This document shows positions 1 to 9,597 of a DNA stretch of 64,000 bases, piece by piece. The stretch is from positions 62,001 through 126,000 of the forward strand of contig JAAWQC010000001.1 in the NCBI GenBank assembly GCA_022800315.1, in the 5' to 3' direction. The stretch's first letter is position 1. Each line of letters opens with the position of its first letter. The position numbers and the translations under genes are program-made. This DNA comes from Clostridiales bacterium. Lineage in GTDB: Bacteria > Bacillota > Clostridia > Oscillospirales > Acutalibacteraceae. Under the pieces are notes generated by a model that was not told the DNA's origin, searched no databases, and was given only the letters and a program-made list of their open reading frames with translations.

Positions 1-198
1 GATCGTTTTGACGATATCTCCTGTAGCGGTTATGCTGTCAATGATCCACTTAATATACAATGTGCCGAATAATGTCTGGGCCGTGGCCAACAGTACGGTG
101 AACACTTTATATAAAAATATTTTTTTGTCCTCCCGCCAGACAAAACCCAGCATAAACTTGGTATCCTCCCAAGCTTTGCGAAATGTAAAGCGACCCAT
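1..198 (-). CDS. ABC transporter (exporter-type permease/ATP-binding), N-terminal part, truncated by window edge
   Basis: Reverse-strand translation from ATG at 198: MGRFTFRKAWEDTKFMLGFVWREDKKIFLYKVFTVLLATAQTLFGTLYIKWIIDSITATGDIVKTI; resembles the N-terminal TM segment of exporter ABC proteins; directly downstream of the rSAM maturase. Confidence 0.6.
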   Translation of the reverse strand, partial: MGRFTFRKAWEDTKFMLGFVWREDKKIFLYKVFTVLLATAQTLFGTLYIKWIIDSITATGDIVKTI

Positions 199-210
199 CA
201 GTCAGCCTCC

Positions 211-1534
211 TTATTTCCCGCATTGGGAAGATATAAACATATATTTGCTATATAGAATATCATCTGATACAGCAAAATCAGCGGGACAGCTTATCTTTTT
301 GTCCTGTATTCGATGCTTGGGGCAATTCTGCCCATAACAGGCCGGGAGGTACAGGCACTCCAGACATTTGTCACTAAACCCCTTTGCGCCGCCGGGCAAA
401 GCATAATCTCCCCATTTTTCAAGATTTAAATCGATTTTTCCATCAGTGATTGTCCCCACAACATTAAACCTGTCAATTTTTTCATCCTCTTCGTTGCATT
501 TCCTCAACAAACCATCTGTTCCAAGAGTAAAATGATATGGATAGCCGGCATAACAGACCCTGCCGAAAGGATTGAAGAATTTAAAATTAAGGTAAGGTTC
601 TATTCCTCGTTTAATCGCTTCGTCCATCAATATTTTCCGCATAAAGGGTTCCAGTTCCCCTTCGATTACCTCAAAATTTTGATCATTTTCGCCACCCCAT
701 TTTTCAATACTATGAAAAAATACAGTAAACCGGTGGTCCAGTTCATCTCGCATATCATCAAGTAATTGAGAAACAGTATCAAACGTCTGATAATCGAAAT
801 TGACACGCACTGCTACTCGAAAATCATCCATAACACTATTCTTCATAGAAATCAGATTCTGAAAAATCGTATCCCAAGTGGCTTCACCGCTATATAAAGG
901 ACGATTTATATTATGGGTATCTCTTCCTCCGTCTAAAGTAATCTGAAAAAATTTGAAATGTTGGGATAATAGGTAATCCGTCATGGTCTTATCTAATAAA
1001 TAACCATTTGTTGTAATACCATAGGAATAAATTACATGATTCTGATTAAAAAAATCATTCAGTTCATTGGTGATTTTTTGGATTATGGGATAAGATAGAG
1101 TCGGTTCACCGCCGAACCCATTCTATATAGAATTCCGTAAGACCATTTTGATAATAATGATTTTTAACAGCCTGTATAAATCGATCCGCTATTTCACCAT
1201 TTATCTGTTTTTTATCATGGTTTTGATAACAATAACGGCAATTAAAATTACAGATATTATTAGGCATTATAATAAAACTTAATTTGGTTGGGTCGAACGC
1301 GTTTTTGTAATAATTAATCACCACCTGCATAATTTCATCCGTCTTGCTTTCTACCGTAAAGAGCTGCATTAATTCTGCTTTTTTAATTTTATCACATTCA
1401 TTGTTTGTCAACGCCAAAATGTCTTCGTTATATTCACCCTTTGTGATGAATACTTGGGCCCCATTTTTCCAATTATAAATAAGCGTGCCTTCATCAAAGG
1501 TATTCATTACCGTATATCGTGATCGAATTCTCAT
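211..1534 (-). pseudogene. radical SAM/SPASM peptide maturase, split by a single-base frameshift at the CCC run 1117-1119
   Basis: N-terminal ORF 1106-1534 carries CNFNCRYC; C-terminal ORF 211-984 carries a SPASM-like Cys-rich tail (CLECLYLPACYGQNC). Removing one G restores WFGGEPTLSYPIIQKITNELNDFFNQNHVIYSYGITTNGYLLDKTMTDYLL. Confidence 0.85.
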
Positions 1535-1566
1535 AAAAGCACCTCTTTATAAATATCGCAAATCAG

Positions 1567-1591
1567 AATCGACGGCAAACGGCCGTCGATT
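1567..1591 (-). terminator. 10-bp perfect hairpin between precursor and rSAM gene (partial terminator/processing stem)
   Basis: AATCGACGGC-aaacg-GCCGTCGATT; lies 9 nt past the precursor stop codon and upstream of the maturase start. Confidence 0.55.
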
Positions 1592-1599
1592 TTGATGGT

Positions 1600-1719
1600 T
1601 CAGCTGGCGCACCCACCCTTACAGCCACAACGGACTTGGCAGCCACAATTCGTGTCGCAACCAGGGGGGCATTGGGAATTAGCCGACAATATCTTGGGAA
1701 CAACCGACAAGAAAAACAC
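1600..1719 (-). CDS. short Cys-rich RiPP precursor-like peptide (39 aa from GTG; 45 aa from ATG at 1737)
   Basis: V(M)FFLSVVPKILSANSQCPPGCDTNCGCQVRCGCKGGCAS; Shine-Dalgarno AGAGGTGA 5' of GTG; TATAAT on minus strand at 1749-1754; below the ORF-track length cut-off. Confidence 0.7.
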   Translation of the reverse strand: MFFLSVVPKILSANSQCPPGCDTNCGCQVRCGCKGGCAS

Positions 1720-1841
1720 AATATCACCTCTTTCCATTTAATTCTCAAATTATAGTAACACGCGCCACTTTTTTAGTCAATATTTGATTTATTATGTCGT
1801 CAATGTTATATTTATTTTATAATATATACTATAGAGGTATA

Positions 1842-3424
1842 ATGCGTATGGGTTATTTCCATAGATTCCTGGAGCAAATTTCATATGAGAATACGGAGCT
1901 GCATTTTCTCGCCGCACACGGTATTTTTGATCAATCCGCTTACCCACAGGATTATATGCGGCAGCGGCTCCTAAACGATTCATATCTGCTCCATGTCAAT
2001 AAAATACAGCAAGCCTTTGTCAATCATTCGATTCCCATTATTTCTTTAAAGGCGTTACCCTTTTATACGATGTCTACCCTTCTCAACAGCAACGCCAATG
2101 TTCTGATATTGACTTTTTTGTTTCTGATAAGTTTTTAACAAATGCAATCGATATTTTAGGTGAACTGGGATTCACGTATAATAACACACCCCTATCTCAT
2201 CACTGTATGGATCAGTATTTCCATTCTTCCGCTACTCATTTAAGTCCTTTTTATCATTGCACAACAAAGGTTATGTTGGAATTACATACATTACCTGTAT
2301 ATTGTTCCTGTGAAGATTACGCTCTTGAATTGCATACGGTGGCAAACAGCTTTATATATAATGATTGCCGTACCCTAGTTTTAGGCAATAGAAGTATTCA
2401 GACATTTACCATTAGCAAAACTTTCTTTCTGCTATTATTACATCTTGCCAGACATATAGCCTGTGATGTTGCATATTGCGTTATGGAACCCGAAAGCGTT
2501 ATACATATACCTGTTAAAACGTTAGTTGATTGTTACTATTTCAATTTAAAATATTCAAAAGAAATTGAATGGTTGGAAATTGAACGATTAGCGAAACAAT
2601 TTCATGTTGTAGAAGCAATACAGTTTTCTCTTAAAGCCTTATCTCAGTTTACCTCGTATGACTTTATATCCTCAGCTGGTTTTGACTCACTTGATAGCGA
2701 CGATGCCTCGACTACCTTCCAAAGTGTATACCGGCAACTGAATAAAGAGGATTTTATCGAATTGTACCTTAAACGGAATGATCCCAGCTATGTGCGGCAA
2801 GTATATTGGAGCCGTGAGTTCAGACCCTCCCAATTGCCGGCGAGCAATGAATCTACCTCCCATCATCAAACTTTTTATCTGTCTGACGTATTTACCTGCC
2901 TGTGCGGTAATCATATCGAACATGATATCCCCTATGTGTCAAAACCTACGCATAACAAAAAAATCACCGTTTTTGCAATAGAGGCTAAAAAATATTCTCT
3001 GCATTTACATATTTGTTTTCCCAGGCCCATATTAAACCGCGGCCCATTGACAATGTCTCTCTACATAGACTTAATTGATTATAAAACGGCTGTTAACAAT
3101 ATCTTTGCAACGACTGTTTCTACATCGCTTTTTGGGGATTGTTTTGGAAATGTTCTTTATATCAACGCTTTGCCCGGCGATAATTATGACAAACGTCTTG
3201 TTGAAGCGAATATTACCGATCAATTCAAAGAGGATTTGACAATAGATGTCCAGATACCCTATTCGGCGTTATATTTGTTTTCGAAATCCCCAAAAAGAAT
3301 TTTTTACAATATCGAACTTTTGCAGAAGGATATTGGCGCCCACTATTTTCAATCCATGCGAACTTGGGATAATACACCGCTATTCGACTACACCACCATG
3401 AACGTTTTAGAAGTTCCTGATTAG
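1842..3424 (+). pseudogene. nucleotidyltransferase-like protein (NTP_transf_5-like), split by a one-base frameshift near 2051
   Basis: ORFs 1794-2138 and 2207-3424; adding one G at 2051-2052 gives IISLKGVTLLYDVYPSQQRQCSDIDFFVSDKFLTNAIDILGELGF, a LKG...DIDFFV nucleotidyltransferase-like motif; SD AGAGGT before ATG 1842. Confidence 0.65.
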
Positions 3425-3514
3425 TTTCAGCAATCGGAAAAAGCAATGATTATGGAGGACTGTGACTCGGAACAGTTACCCCGTTGGGAGGGAAAATCCG
3501 AGAGATATCGGAAA

Positions 3515-3549
3515 GAGGGAGGGGATGAAAGCGTTTCATCCCCTCCCTC
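3515..3549. terminator. 16-bp hairpin, probably bidirectional terminator between convergent genes
   Basis: GAGGGAGGGGATGAAA-gcg-TTTCATCCCCTCCCTC followed by gctttt. Confidence 0.75.
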
Positions 3550-3558
3550 GCTTTTGTC

Positions 3559-4734
3559 CTATTCCATTTGAGCGGCCGTCGCCGCGAGCAATTTTGCCCG
3601 GCGCGCCAGGGACGCGATTTCCGCCCGCTCCTCGGTTGTGTGCCAATCGCGGCCGGTGATACCCATGCCGCATATCGAGGGCGTTCCGGTTTGGGCGGAA
3701 TACGCCGCGTCAGAGCCTCCCCCGTTGAGCAGGGGAGACAGCTCTTCCAAGCCGTACCGTTCGCCTGTCCGCCGGATCAGCTCGAACAATTCCATCCCCC
3801 CGTCGGTCTTTTCCATGGGCGGCCGCCTGCCGTACAGTCGTATCTGCGACGTGGTGCCCGGCACATAGGACTGCCCGGCGACCTCTTCGAGTACCCGCAT
3901 GGCCTCCTTCTGTTCGGAAGAGGTTCCAAAGCGAATATCCACCCCTATCCTGCAATGCTCCGGGACCACGTTATAGGTGGTCCCGCCCTGGATTAGGCCG
4001 CAGTTGTAGGTGATGCGGCCAATGTGGCTCCGGTTTTCCAGCGCGAGAATTTTCCGGGCGGCCTCCCGGACGGCACTGACCCCGCGGTCATAATGCATAC
4101 CGGCATGGGCCGCTTTGCCGGCTATCGTGATGTCCGCCTTCAGAATGCCCTTGCGCTGTACGACCGCCTCGCCGTTAGTTCCGCATTCGCAGGTGATGGC
4201 GGCCGCGCAGTCTTTCGTCTCCGACTGTATAAACGCGATGCCCTCCTCACCGGAGAGGCAGGTGCTCACCTCCTCGTCGGGAGTGAGCACCAGCTTGAGG
4301 GGACGGCCGGTGAAGCCGGCCTGCCGCAGGGCCGTCATAGCCAAAAGCGCTACTGCGATGCCGCCCTTGCAGTCCACCACGCCCGGACCGTACAGGCAGC
4401 CGTCCGCCTCCTCCAGCATACGCGCGAAGGAACCTTTAGCGTGGACGGTATCGAGATGGGCGATAAAGCATAGAGGCTTTTTCTCCTCCGTTCCCGGTGA
4501 GGACAGGACGAGCCCGTTCCCCGCCAGGGGAAAAGGATGGCGCACCGGGGTAAAGCCCTTCCGCCGTGCGAAATCCGCGATAGAGTCCCCCAGTCGGTCA
4601 ATGCCCTCTGTGTCCCCGGAACAGCTCTCGATGGAAACCATCTGTTTGAGGAACCCGTAGAATTCCGGCTCGGCCCTGTCGATGCAGCGAAACAGCGAAC
4701 CCGCCGCTGCTTCAGACAAATTGTTTGTGGTCAC
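3559..4734 (-). CDS. M20 family metallopeptidase (ArgE/DapE/CPG2-like)
   Basis: Motifs CFIAHLDTVHAKG, GPGVVDCKGGIA, TPDEEVS, GGGSDAA. Confidence 0.85.
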   Translation of the reverse strand: MTTNNLSEAAAGSLFRCIDRAEPEFYGFLKQMVSIESCSGDTEGIDRLGDSIADFARRKGFTPVRHPFPLAGNGLVLSSPGTEEKKPLCFIAHLDTVHAKGSFARMLEEADGCLYGPGVVDCKGGIAVALLAMTALRQAGFTGRPLKLVLTPDEEVSTCLSGEEGIAFIQSETKDCAAAITCECGTNGEAVVQRKGILKADITIAGKAAHAGMHYDRGVSAVREAARKILALENRSHIGRITYNCGLIQGGTTYNVVPEHCRIGVDIRFGTSSEQKEAMRVLEEVAGQSYVPGTTSQIRLYGRRPPMEKTDGGMELFELIRRTGERYGLEELSPLLNGGGSDAAYSAQTGTPSICGMGITGRDWHTTEERAEIASLARRAKLLAATAAQME

Positions 4735-5638
4735 GGTACACCTCTCCTAAAACAGCGGCCCCGATAATGCCGGCGTGGCTATGCAGCTTAGAGATGCAGA
4801 GCTGATCGGGGAAACGGATCTTCTCTTTGATGCGGGAGACCAGAAAATCCCCTTCGTTCATGACGGCGCCCGCGAGCACGACCTTATCGGGGCGGAAGAT
4901 GATCAGCAGGTTGTCGATCCCCACCGCCAGATAGCCCGCGTATGTCTCCACCACCTGTTCCGCAACAGGGCAGCCCGCCTTTGCCGCGATAAATGCCGTC
5001 CTGCCGTCAACCGCTCCCCCGCCCTCCTCTATCAGGCGGGCCAGAAGGCTTTGGGGATACTGCCCCGCCGCGTCGCGGGTCTGCCGGATGAGTGCCGTGA
5101 CCGAGGCATAAGCCTCCCAGCAGCCAGTGGCGCCGCAGCGGCAGGTCACCCCGCTGAAATTGACGCACATATGGCCGAATTCCCCCGCCGACTCATTGCG
5201 GCCGCGGTAGATTTTCCCGTTGATGCGTATGCCGCCGCCGATACCGGTTCCCACCGTGACCATGATGAGGTTCGGGGTCGTCACCCCCTCCCCCGCGTAC
5301 ACCTCGCCGAACATGGCGCAGTTCGCGTCATTGCCGACGAAGGCCGGCACCCCCAGCTCTCTGCTGAGCGTATCCGCCACCGGTACGTCCGCCAGCGCCA
5401 GGTTGGTGGAGTCCACCAGCGTTCCTTTATGGGGATCCACCTGACCGGGCAGCCCGATACCCACCGAGGTGATCTTCGCGCTCCCCCTGTAAGAACGGCC
5501 GATATCTGCCAGATCGGACAAAAAGGCAGCGGCGTCCCGGGCGTCGGTCGGCCGGCTCCTTTTCCCGGTTACGTTATAGCGGTCGTCGACCAGCCCCGAC
5601 TTGATTGCGGTGGCTCCCACATCAATCCCCAGTCTCAT
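4712..5638 (-). CDS. ROK family sugar kinase
   Basis: MRLGIDVGATAIKSGLVD; GTGIGGGIRINGKIYRGRNESAGEFGHM; CRCGATGCWEAYAS. Confidence 0.9.
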   Translation of the reverse strand: MRLGIDVGATAIKSGLVDDRYNVTGKRSRPTDARDAAAFLSDLADIGRSYRGSAKITSVGIGLPGQVDPHKGTLVDSTNLALADVPVADTLSRELGVPAFVGNDANCAMFGEVYAGEGVTTPNLIMVTVGTGIGGGIRINGKIYRGRNESAGEFGHMCVNFSGVTCRCGATGCWEAYASVTALIRQTRDAAGQYPQSLLARLIEEGGGAVDGRTAFIAAKAGCPVAEQVVETYAGYLAVGIDNLLIIFRPDKVVLAGAVMNEGDFLVSRIKEKIRFPDQLCISKLHSHAGIIGAAVLGEVYRDHKQFV

Positions 5639-6798
5639 CGGGTTCCTCCGCCATAAACGCAGCGGCCCTCAACGAAGGTGGAAACGACCTCAAGCGCGGG
5701 ATTAAGCAGGATCAGGTCGGCGTCCTTGCCTACCGTGATCGTGCCGGTTTTGTCGAGGATTCCTGCGGTGCGGGCGGGGTTGCGGGACGCCATTTTGCTG
5801 ACCTCTTCCACCGGTATCCCCATCCCCACGAGGTTGCGGAAACCATGCATGCTGGTACAGGCGCTGCCGCTGATGGTCCCGTCGTCCAGATACGCCAGCC
5901 CGTCTTTGACCGTCCGGGTCCGTCCTTCCATGTGATAGACCCCTTCGGGCAGTCCGGCGCCGTACATCGAATCGCTGACGATGTTGATGAGGTCCGCACC
6001 CTTTGCCAGATAAATCAGCCGAACGACCGGCTCCTCCACATGCCGCATATCACAAATAACCTCACAGGTTACCCGCCCGTCGGTCAGCACCGCCCCCAGG
6101 ACTCCCGGATCGCGGTGTCTCAGCGGCCGCATGGCGTTGAAGGTATGGGTCGCCACATTCGCTCCCAGATCGATCGCTTTCATCGCGGTGGCGTAATCCG
6201 CGCCGGAATGCCCCAGCTCCACCGTGATCGAGTGACGGCGCGCATAGCGGATCGTCTCTTCCGCCCCGTTTATCTCAGGGGCGATGGTCAGGATGCGTAT
6301 CCAGTCGCCGCCGGCTTTCCGATACACATCGAGGCGTTCGGGCGAGGGGATAAACAGGTCCTCCTTCGGATGGGCACCCCGGTATTCCTCGGAGAGAAAA
6401 GGCCCCTCCAGATGGATACCCCGGATTTTCGCCCCCGCTGTCCCTTCCTCCGCCGCTGCCCGGATGGTCCGGATCGCCCCCTGCGCGACATCGTCGGCCG
6501 AGGAGGAAATGGTGGGGAATATCGACGTGATGCCCATGGACGCCTCAAAGGCGGCGACTTTCTTTACCCCTTCCCGGTCGGGACACTGGAAGGTGACCCC
6601 CTGCGCCCCGTGGAAATGGGTCTCCACCAGTCCGGGGAGAAGCCTCAACCCGGCGGCGTCGATCCGTTCCAGTCCCTCCGGCGGGGACAGGCTGATTTCC
6701 GAAATGCCGCCGTTCCGCACTGTTACACATCGTTTATGAAAAGCAAAATCGTCCAGCAGCACATCCGCGCCGGCAATGACGTATTCCTTCATGGTCAT
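5635..6798 (-). CDS. nagA: N-acetylglucosamine-6-phosphate deacetylase
   Basis: GLVETHFHGAQGV, HLEGPFLSEEYRGAHP, ELGHSGADY, THTFNAMRPLRHRDPG. Confidence 0.9.
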   Translation of the reverse strand: MTMKEYVIAGADVLLDDFAFHKRCVTVRNGGISEISLSPPEGLERIDAAGLRLLPGLVETHFHGAQGVTFQCPDREGVKKVAAFEASMGITSIFPTISSSADDVAQGAIRTIRAAAEEGTAGAKIRGIHLEGPFLSEEYRGAHPKEDLFIPSPERLDVYRKAGGDWIRILTIAPEINGAEETIRYARRHSITVELGHSGADYATAMKAIDLGANVATHTFNAMRPLRHRDPGVLGAVLTDGRVTCEVICDMRHVEEPVVRLIYLAKGADLINIVSDSMYGAGLPEGVYHMEGRTRTVKDGLAYLDDGTISGSACTSMHGFRNLVGMGIPVEEVSKMASRNPARTAGILDKTGTITVGKDADLILLNPALEVVSTFVEGRCVYGGGTR

Positions 6799-6835
6799 TC
6801 TTTCATCCTTTCTTGGGCCCCTGTAATTCGGCCGC

Positions 6836-7708
6836 TCACTCGCCCATCTGCGCCAGATAGCGATTCAGGTTTTCCAGGCTGATTTCCACCCCCAGAAGGA
6901 CATCCTCCATGCCTTCAAATTCAATGGACACGTAGCCCCGGTAGCCGGAGTCGTGGATGATTTTCAGGCACTGATAGGCGGGCTGGTCCCCCTGACCGAA
7001 TATCGTGGCGCGGCGGTAATTCCCGGCACGGGTAGGCAGCCAGCCGCGCCCGGGGGCCGGCCACATCCCGGAGCGCACGAAGGCGTCCTTCGCATGCACA
7101 TGGGAGATAAACGGCAACAGCTTGGAAACCGCTACGGCGCAGTCTTCATCCACGCCGCCGAAATTGCCGATATCGCAGAGATAGCGGTAATTGGGATGGT
7201 TGACTGCCGTGAAGATGCGCAGCATCCGGTCGCTGTCCTGCACGAGGCTCCCGTGGTTCTCGGAACAGGTGGTGACGCCTTTGCTCCGGGCGTATTCGGC
7301 AACCTCACGGATAGCCGCCGCCAGCTCCGGCAGAATCGCCTCGAAGGTCGGCACTCCCATATAGCCCTCATAAAATTCACGGGTGATATCGTGGCGCAGG
7401 AGGGGGATTCCCGCCTCCGACGCGATATCAATATGCTTTTCCACCCGTCGGATTTCTTTCTCGACATCGGGGGTGCAAAAATTGGCACCCGTGGTATAGA
7501 TCGGCACCTCCATCCCCAGACTGCGGGCATGTTCGGTCAGCCTCAGGGCAAAATCCCGGGGATCTCCGCCGTCCGGCGGTATATCGTTCAAAACGAGCTC
7601 AACGGCGTTCACACCCATCTCCCGGATCTTCCCGATGACCCCGAAATGATCGAGGACCCCCTCGTCCAACAGTTTGCAGAAACTCCAGGTACTGATGCAG
7701 GTTTTCAT
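6836..7708 (-). CDS. sugar phosphate isomerase/epimerase (TIM barrel, AP endonuclease 2-like)
   Basis: MKTCISTWSFCKL...CSENHGSLVQD...HVHAKDAF...YVSIEFEG. Confidence 0.8.
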   Translation of the reverse strand: MKTCISTWSFCKLLDEGVLDHFGVIGKIREMGVNAVELVLNDIPPDGGDPRDFALRLTEHARSLGMEVPIYTTGANFCTPDVEKEIRRVEKHIDIASEAGIPLLRHDITREFYEGYMGVPTFEAILPELAAAIREVAEYARSKGVTTCSENHGSLVQDSDRMLRIFTAVNHPNYRYLCDIGNFGGVDEDCAVAVSKLLPFISHVHAKDAFVRSGMWPAPGRGWLPTRAGNYRRATIFGQGDQPAYQCLKIIHDSGYRGYVSIEFEGMEDVLLGVEISLENLNRYLAQMGE

Positions 7709-7723
7709 ATACGCCCTCCCCTT

Positions 7724-8767
7724 TTACAGCGTGACTTCTTTCCCAAGCCGGGCAGAATCGTAAATGCCGCACAGCATTTTTTGCATCTCGACCGCCTGCT
7801 CGATGGGGACGCGCGATTCCGCCCCGTTTTTCACCATATCGACGAAATGGGCGATTTCCAGGTCCCAGCTGCTGCCCTGGGCGGGAGTCAGATGATCGTC
7901 GCTCAAATACCCGTCCCGTTCGCCGTAAACGACCAGAGGTTCGAGGGTAAGTCCCGCTTTTGTGCCGTAGATCTCCACATCCCGGCGTTCCGGGCTGTTC
8001 AGCGCCCAGCTGGCTTCGAACAGCAGGGCGGCCCCGTTCTCGAAATGGATGACACCCGCGCCGAAATCCTCGGTATTGTACTGATTATCGTCGCAGCTCG
8101 TACCCTGCCAGCGGTCCACGCCCTTGGTCTGAAAATCTCCGATGCGGTTCGACGCCACGGCGCTGACCCGTGTCGGTTTGGGAGTGCCCATCAAGTACCA
8201 GGCCGCGTCAATTTTATGTACGCCGATGTCGAGGACCGGGCCGCCTCCCGAGGCCTTCATATCGGTAAACCACCCGCAGGGGGTACCCCGGCGTCGGATA
8301 TACGAGGCACGCGCATAGTACACCTCACCCAGTTCCCCTCTGTCCAAAAGCTCTCGGGCTAAATGATAGGGTGGGTTGAAACGACTGGGGACGCCGAGCA
8401 GAAACCGGACGCCCTCCTTCTCGATGGCCTCCTGCATCCGGAGGGCGCTTTCCCTGTCCACGGTGAGCGGCTTTTCACACAGCACGTGCTTGCCTGCCCG
8501 TGCCGCCGCGATAGTGACCTCGGCGTGGGCACAGTTCCAGGTGCACACGTCCACTGCGTCAATGTCCGCCTTTTGCAGCATTTCCTCCACCGAGGAATAC
8601 ACCTGCGGAATGTGGTATTTTTCCGCCAGCTTTTGCGCGCGCCCGATGTTGAGGTCGGCCACCGCCACGATCTGAGCTTCCTCGCAGTTCTGATAGGCGG
8701 GCAAATGCGCGTTTGTCGCGATATTGCCGGCGCCGACGATCCCAATCCTGACCTTCTCCATTTTCAT
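7724..8767 (-). CDS. Gfo/Idh/MocA family oxidoreductase
   Basis: RIGIVGAGNIATNAHLPAYQ, HVLCEKPLTVD, GPVLDIGVHKIDAAWYLMG. Confidence 0.92.
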   Translation of the reverse strand: MKMEKVRIGIVGAGNIATNAHLPAYQNCEEAQIVAVADLNIGRAQKLAEKYHIPQVYSSVEEMLQKADIDAVDVCTWNCAHAEVTIAAARAGKHVLCEKPLTVDRESALRMQEAIEKEGVRFLLGVPSRFNPPYHLARELLDRGELGEVYYARASYIRRRGTPCGWFTDMKASGGGPVLDIGVHKIDAAWYLMGTPKPTRVSAVASNRIGDFQTKGVDRWQGTSCDDNQYNTEDFGAGVIHFENGAALLFEASWALNSPERRDVEIYGTKAGLTLEPLVVYGERDGYLSDDHLTPAQGSSWDLEIAHFVDMVKNGAESRVPIEQAVEMQKMLCGIYDSARLGKEVTL

Positions 8768-9034
8768 CCTCTTTTCTCCGCAGAAAAGGTGATGCCGCCC
8801 GTTCAGGATAAGCCCTCTGCGGCCAGGCTGCCCTGAAAAGCATCAGTTTTTCGTCCACCAGAACGGACAGGTTATCCCGATGCCCGTCCGATGGAAATTA
8901 TATTCCTTACCATACCTCGCAAAGAACAAATAGTAAAGGCCTTACGAAAAATTTTTCCGTTTTTTGGACCGGGGGCGCAGCCGGACAGCTGGCCGGACCG
9001 TAGGGCTGAAACCATCCCCTGTCGGGTATAGAAC

Positions 9035-9076
9035 AAAAATACCGACGGTGGGCTCCCGCTCACCACCGGTATTTTT
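9035..9076. terminator. bidirectional terminator-like hairpin
   Basis: AAAAATACCGacGGTG-N10-CACCacCGGTATTTTT. Confidence 0.6.
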
Positions 9077-9216
9077 AGTTTCTTATGTTTCTCCCGAAGG
9101 ATATGCCCGCGGGTGCAGAGGGATGCGCCGAGCCCTTAACGCGCACTTTACCAAGCGGTGTCTTCGAATAATCATCGCAGTTGGGCATTGAGATTATTCA
9201 GATGGATATCCGAACG

Positions 9217-9597
9217 TTATATATTCTGATCGGTTTGAAGTAATTGAACAAAAAGATCTCCGCCATACTTATGCTCGTTAAATAATAAAACCGCGCCACG
9301 ATCCAAATGAGCTTTTACATACGTTTGAAAATACTCAGACTCTTCAATATACCGGCCTTCATTTTGCTCAATCAGGCATTTAATTAACGCATCAAACTCT
9401 CCTGTTATGGTTTGACGATTCAGCTCCAATCCCTTATTATCCGTATTGAAATCTGTTTCCGATAAGGGGTTTGGTGATTTGACTGAAAGGGATATGGCGA
9501 GTTTTGCCAAAGTAAACGGCTGAAGCTGTTGACTTTTACCTAACAAACCGAATAATTCAGCAGTTTGATGACTCGTGCGGATCTTAAACCCCATCAA
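9217..9597 (-). CDS. dndE: DNA sulfur modification protein DndE
   Basis: Small basic protein MGFKIRTSHQTAELFGLLGKSQQLQPFTLAKLAISLS at the 3' end of the dnd operon, directly after dndD. Confidence 0.85.
   Translation of the reverse strand: MMGFKIRTSHQTAELFGLLGKSQQLQPFTLAKLAISLSVKSPNPLSETDFNTDNKGLELNRQTITGEFDALIKCLIEQNEGRYIEESEYFQTYVKAHLDRGAVLLFNEHKYGGDLFVQLLQTDQNI

Noticed and set aside
1563-1748. ORF-track 61-aa minus-strand ORF (MRIKWKEVILCFSCRLFPRYC...)
   Set aside because: It is the wrong frame over the Cys-rich precursor; the shifted frame has SD, GTG and the regular Cys pattern.
4775-8362. Long plus-strand ORFs (4775-5656, 5605-6882, 6953-8362)
   Set aside because: All antisense to well-supported ROK, NagA, isomerase and oxidoreductase genes.
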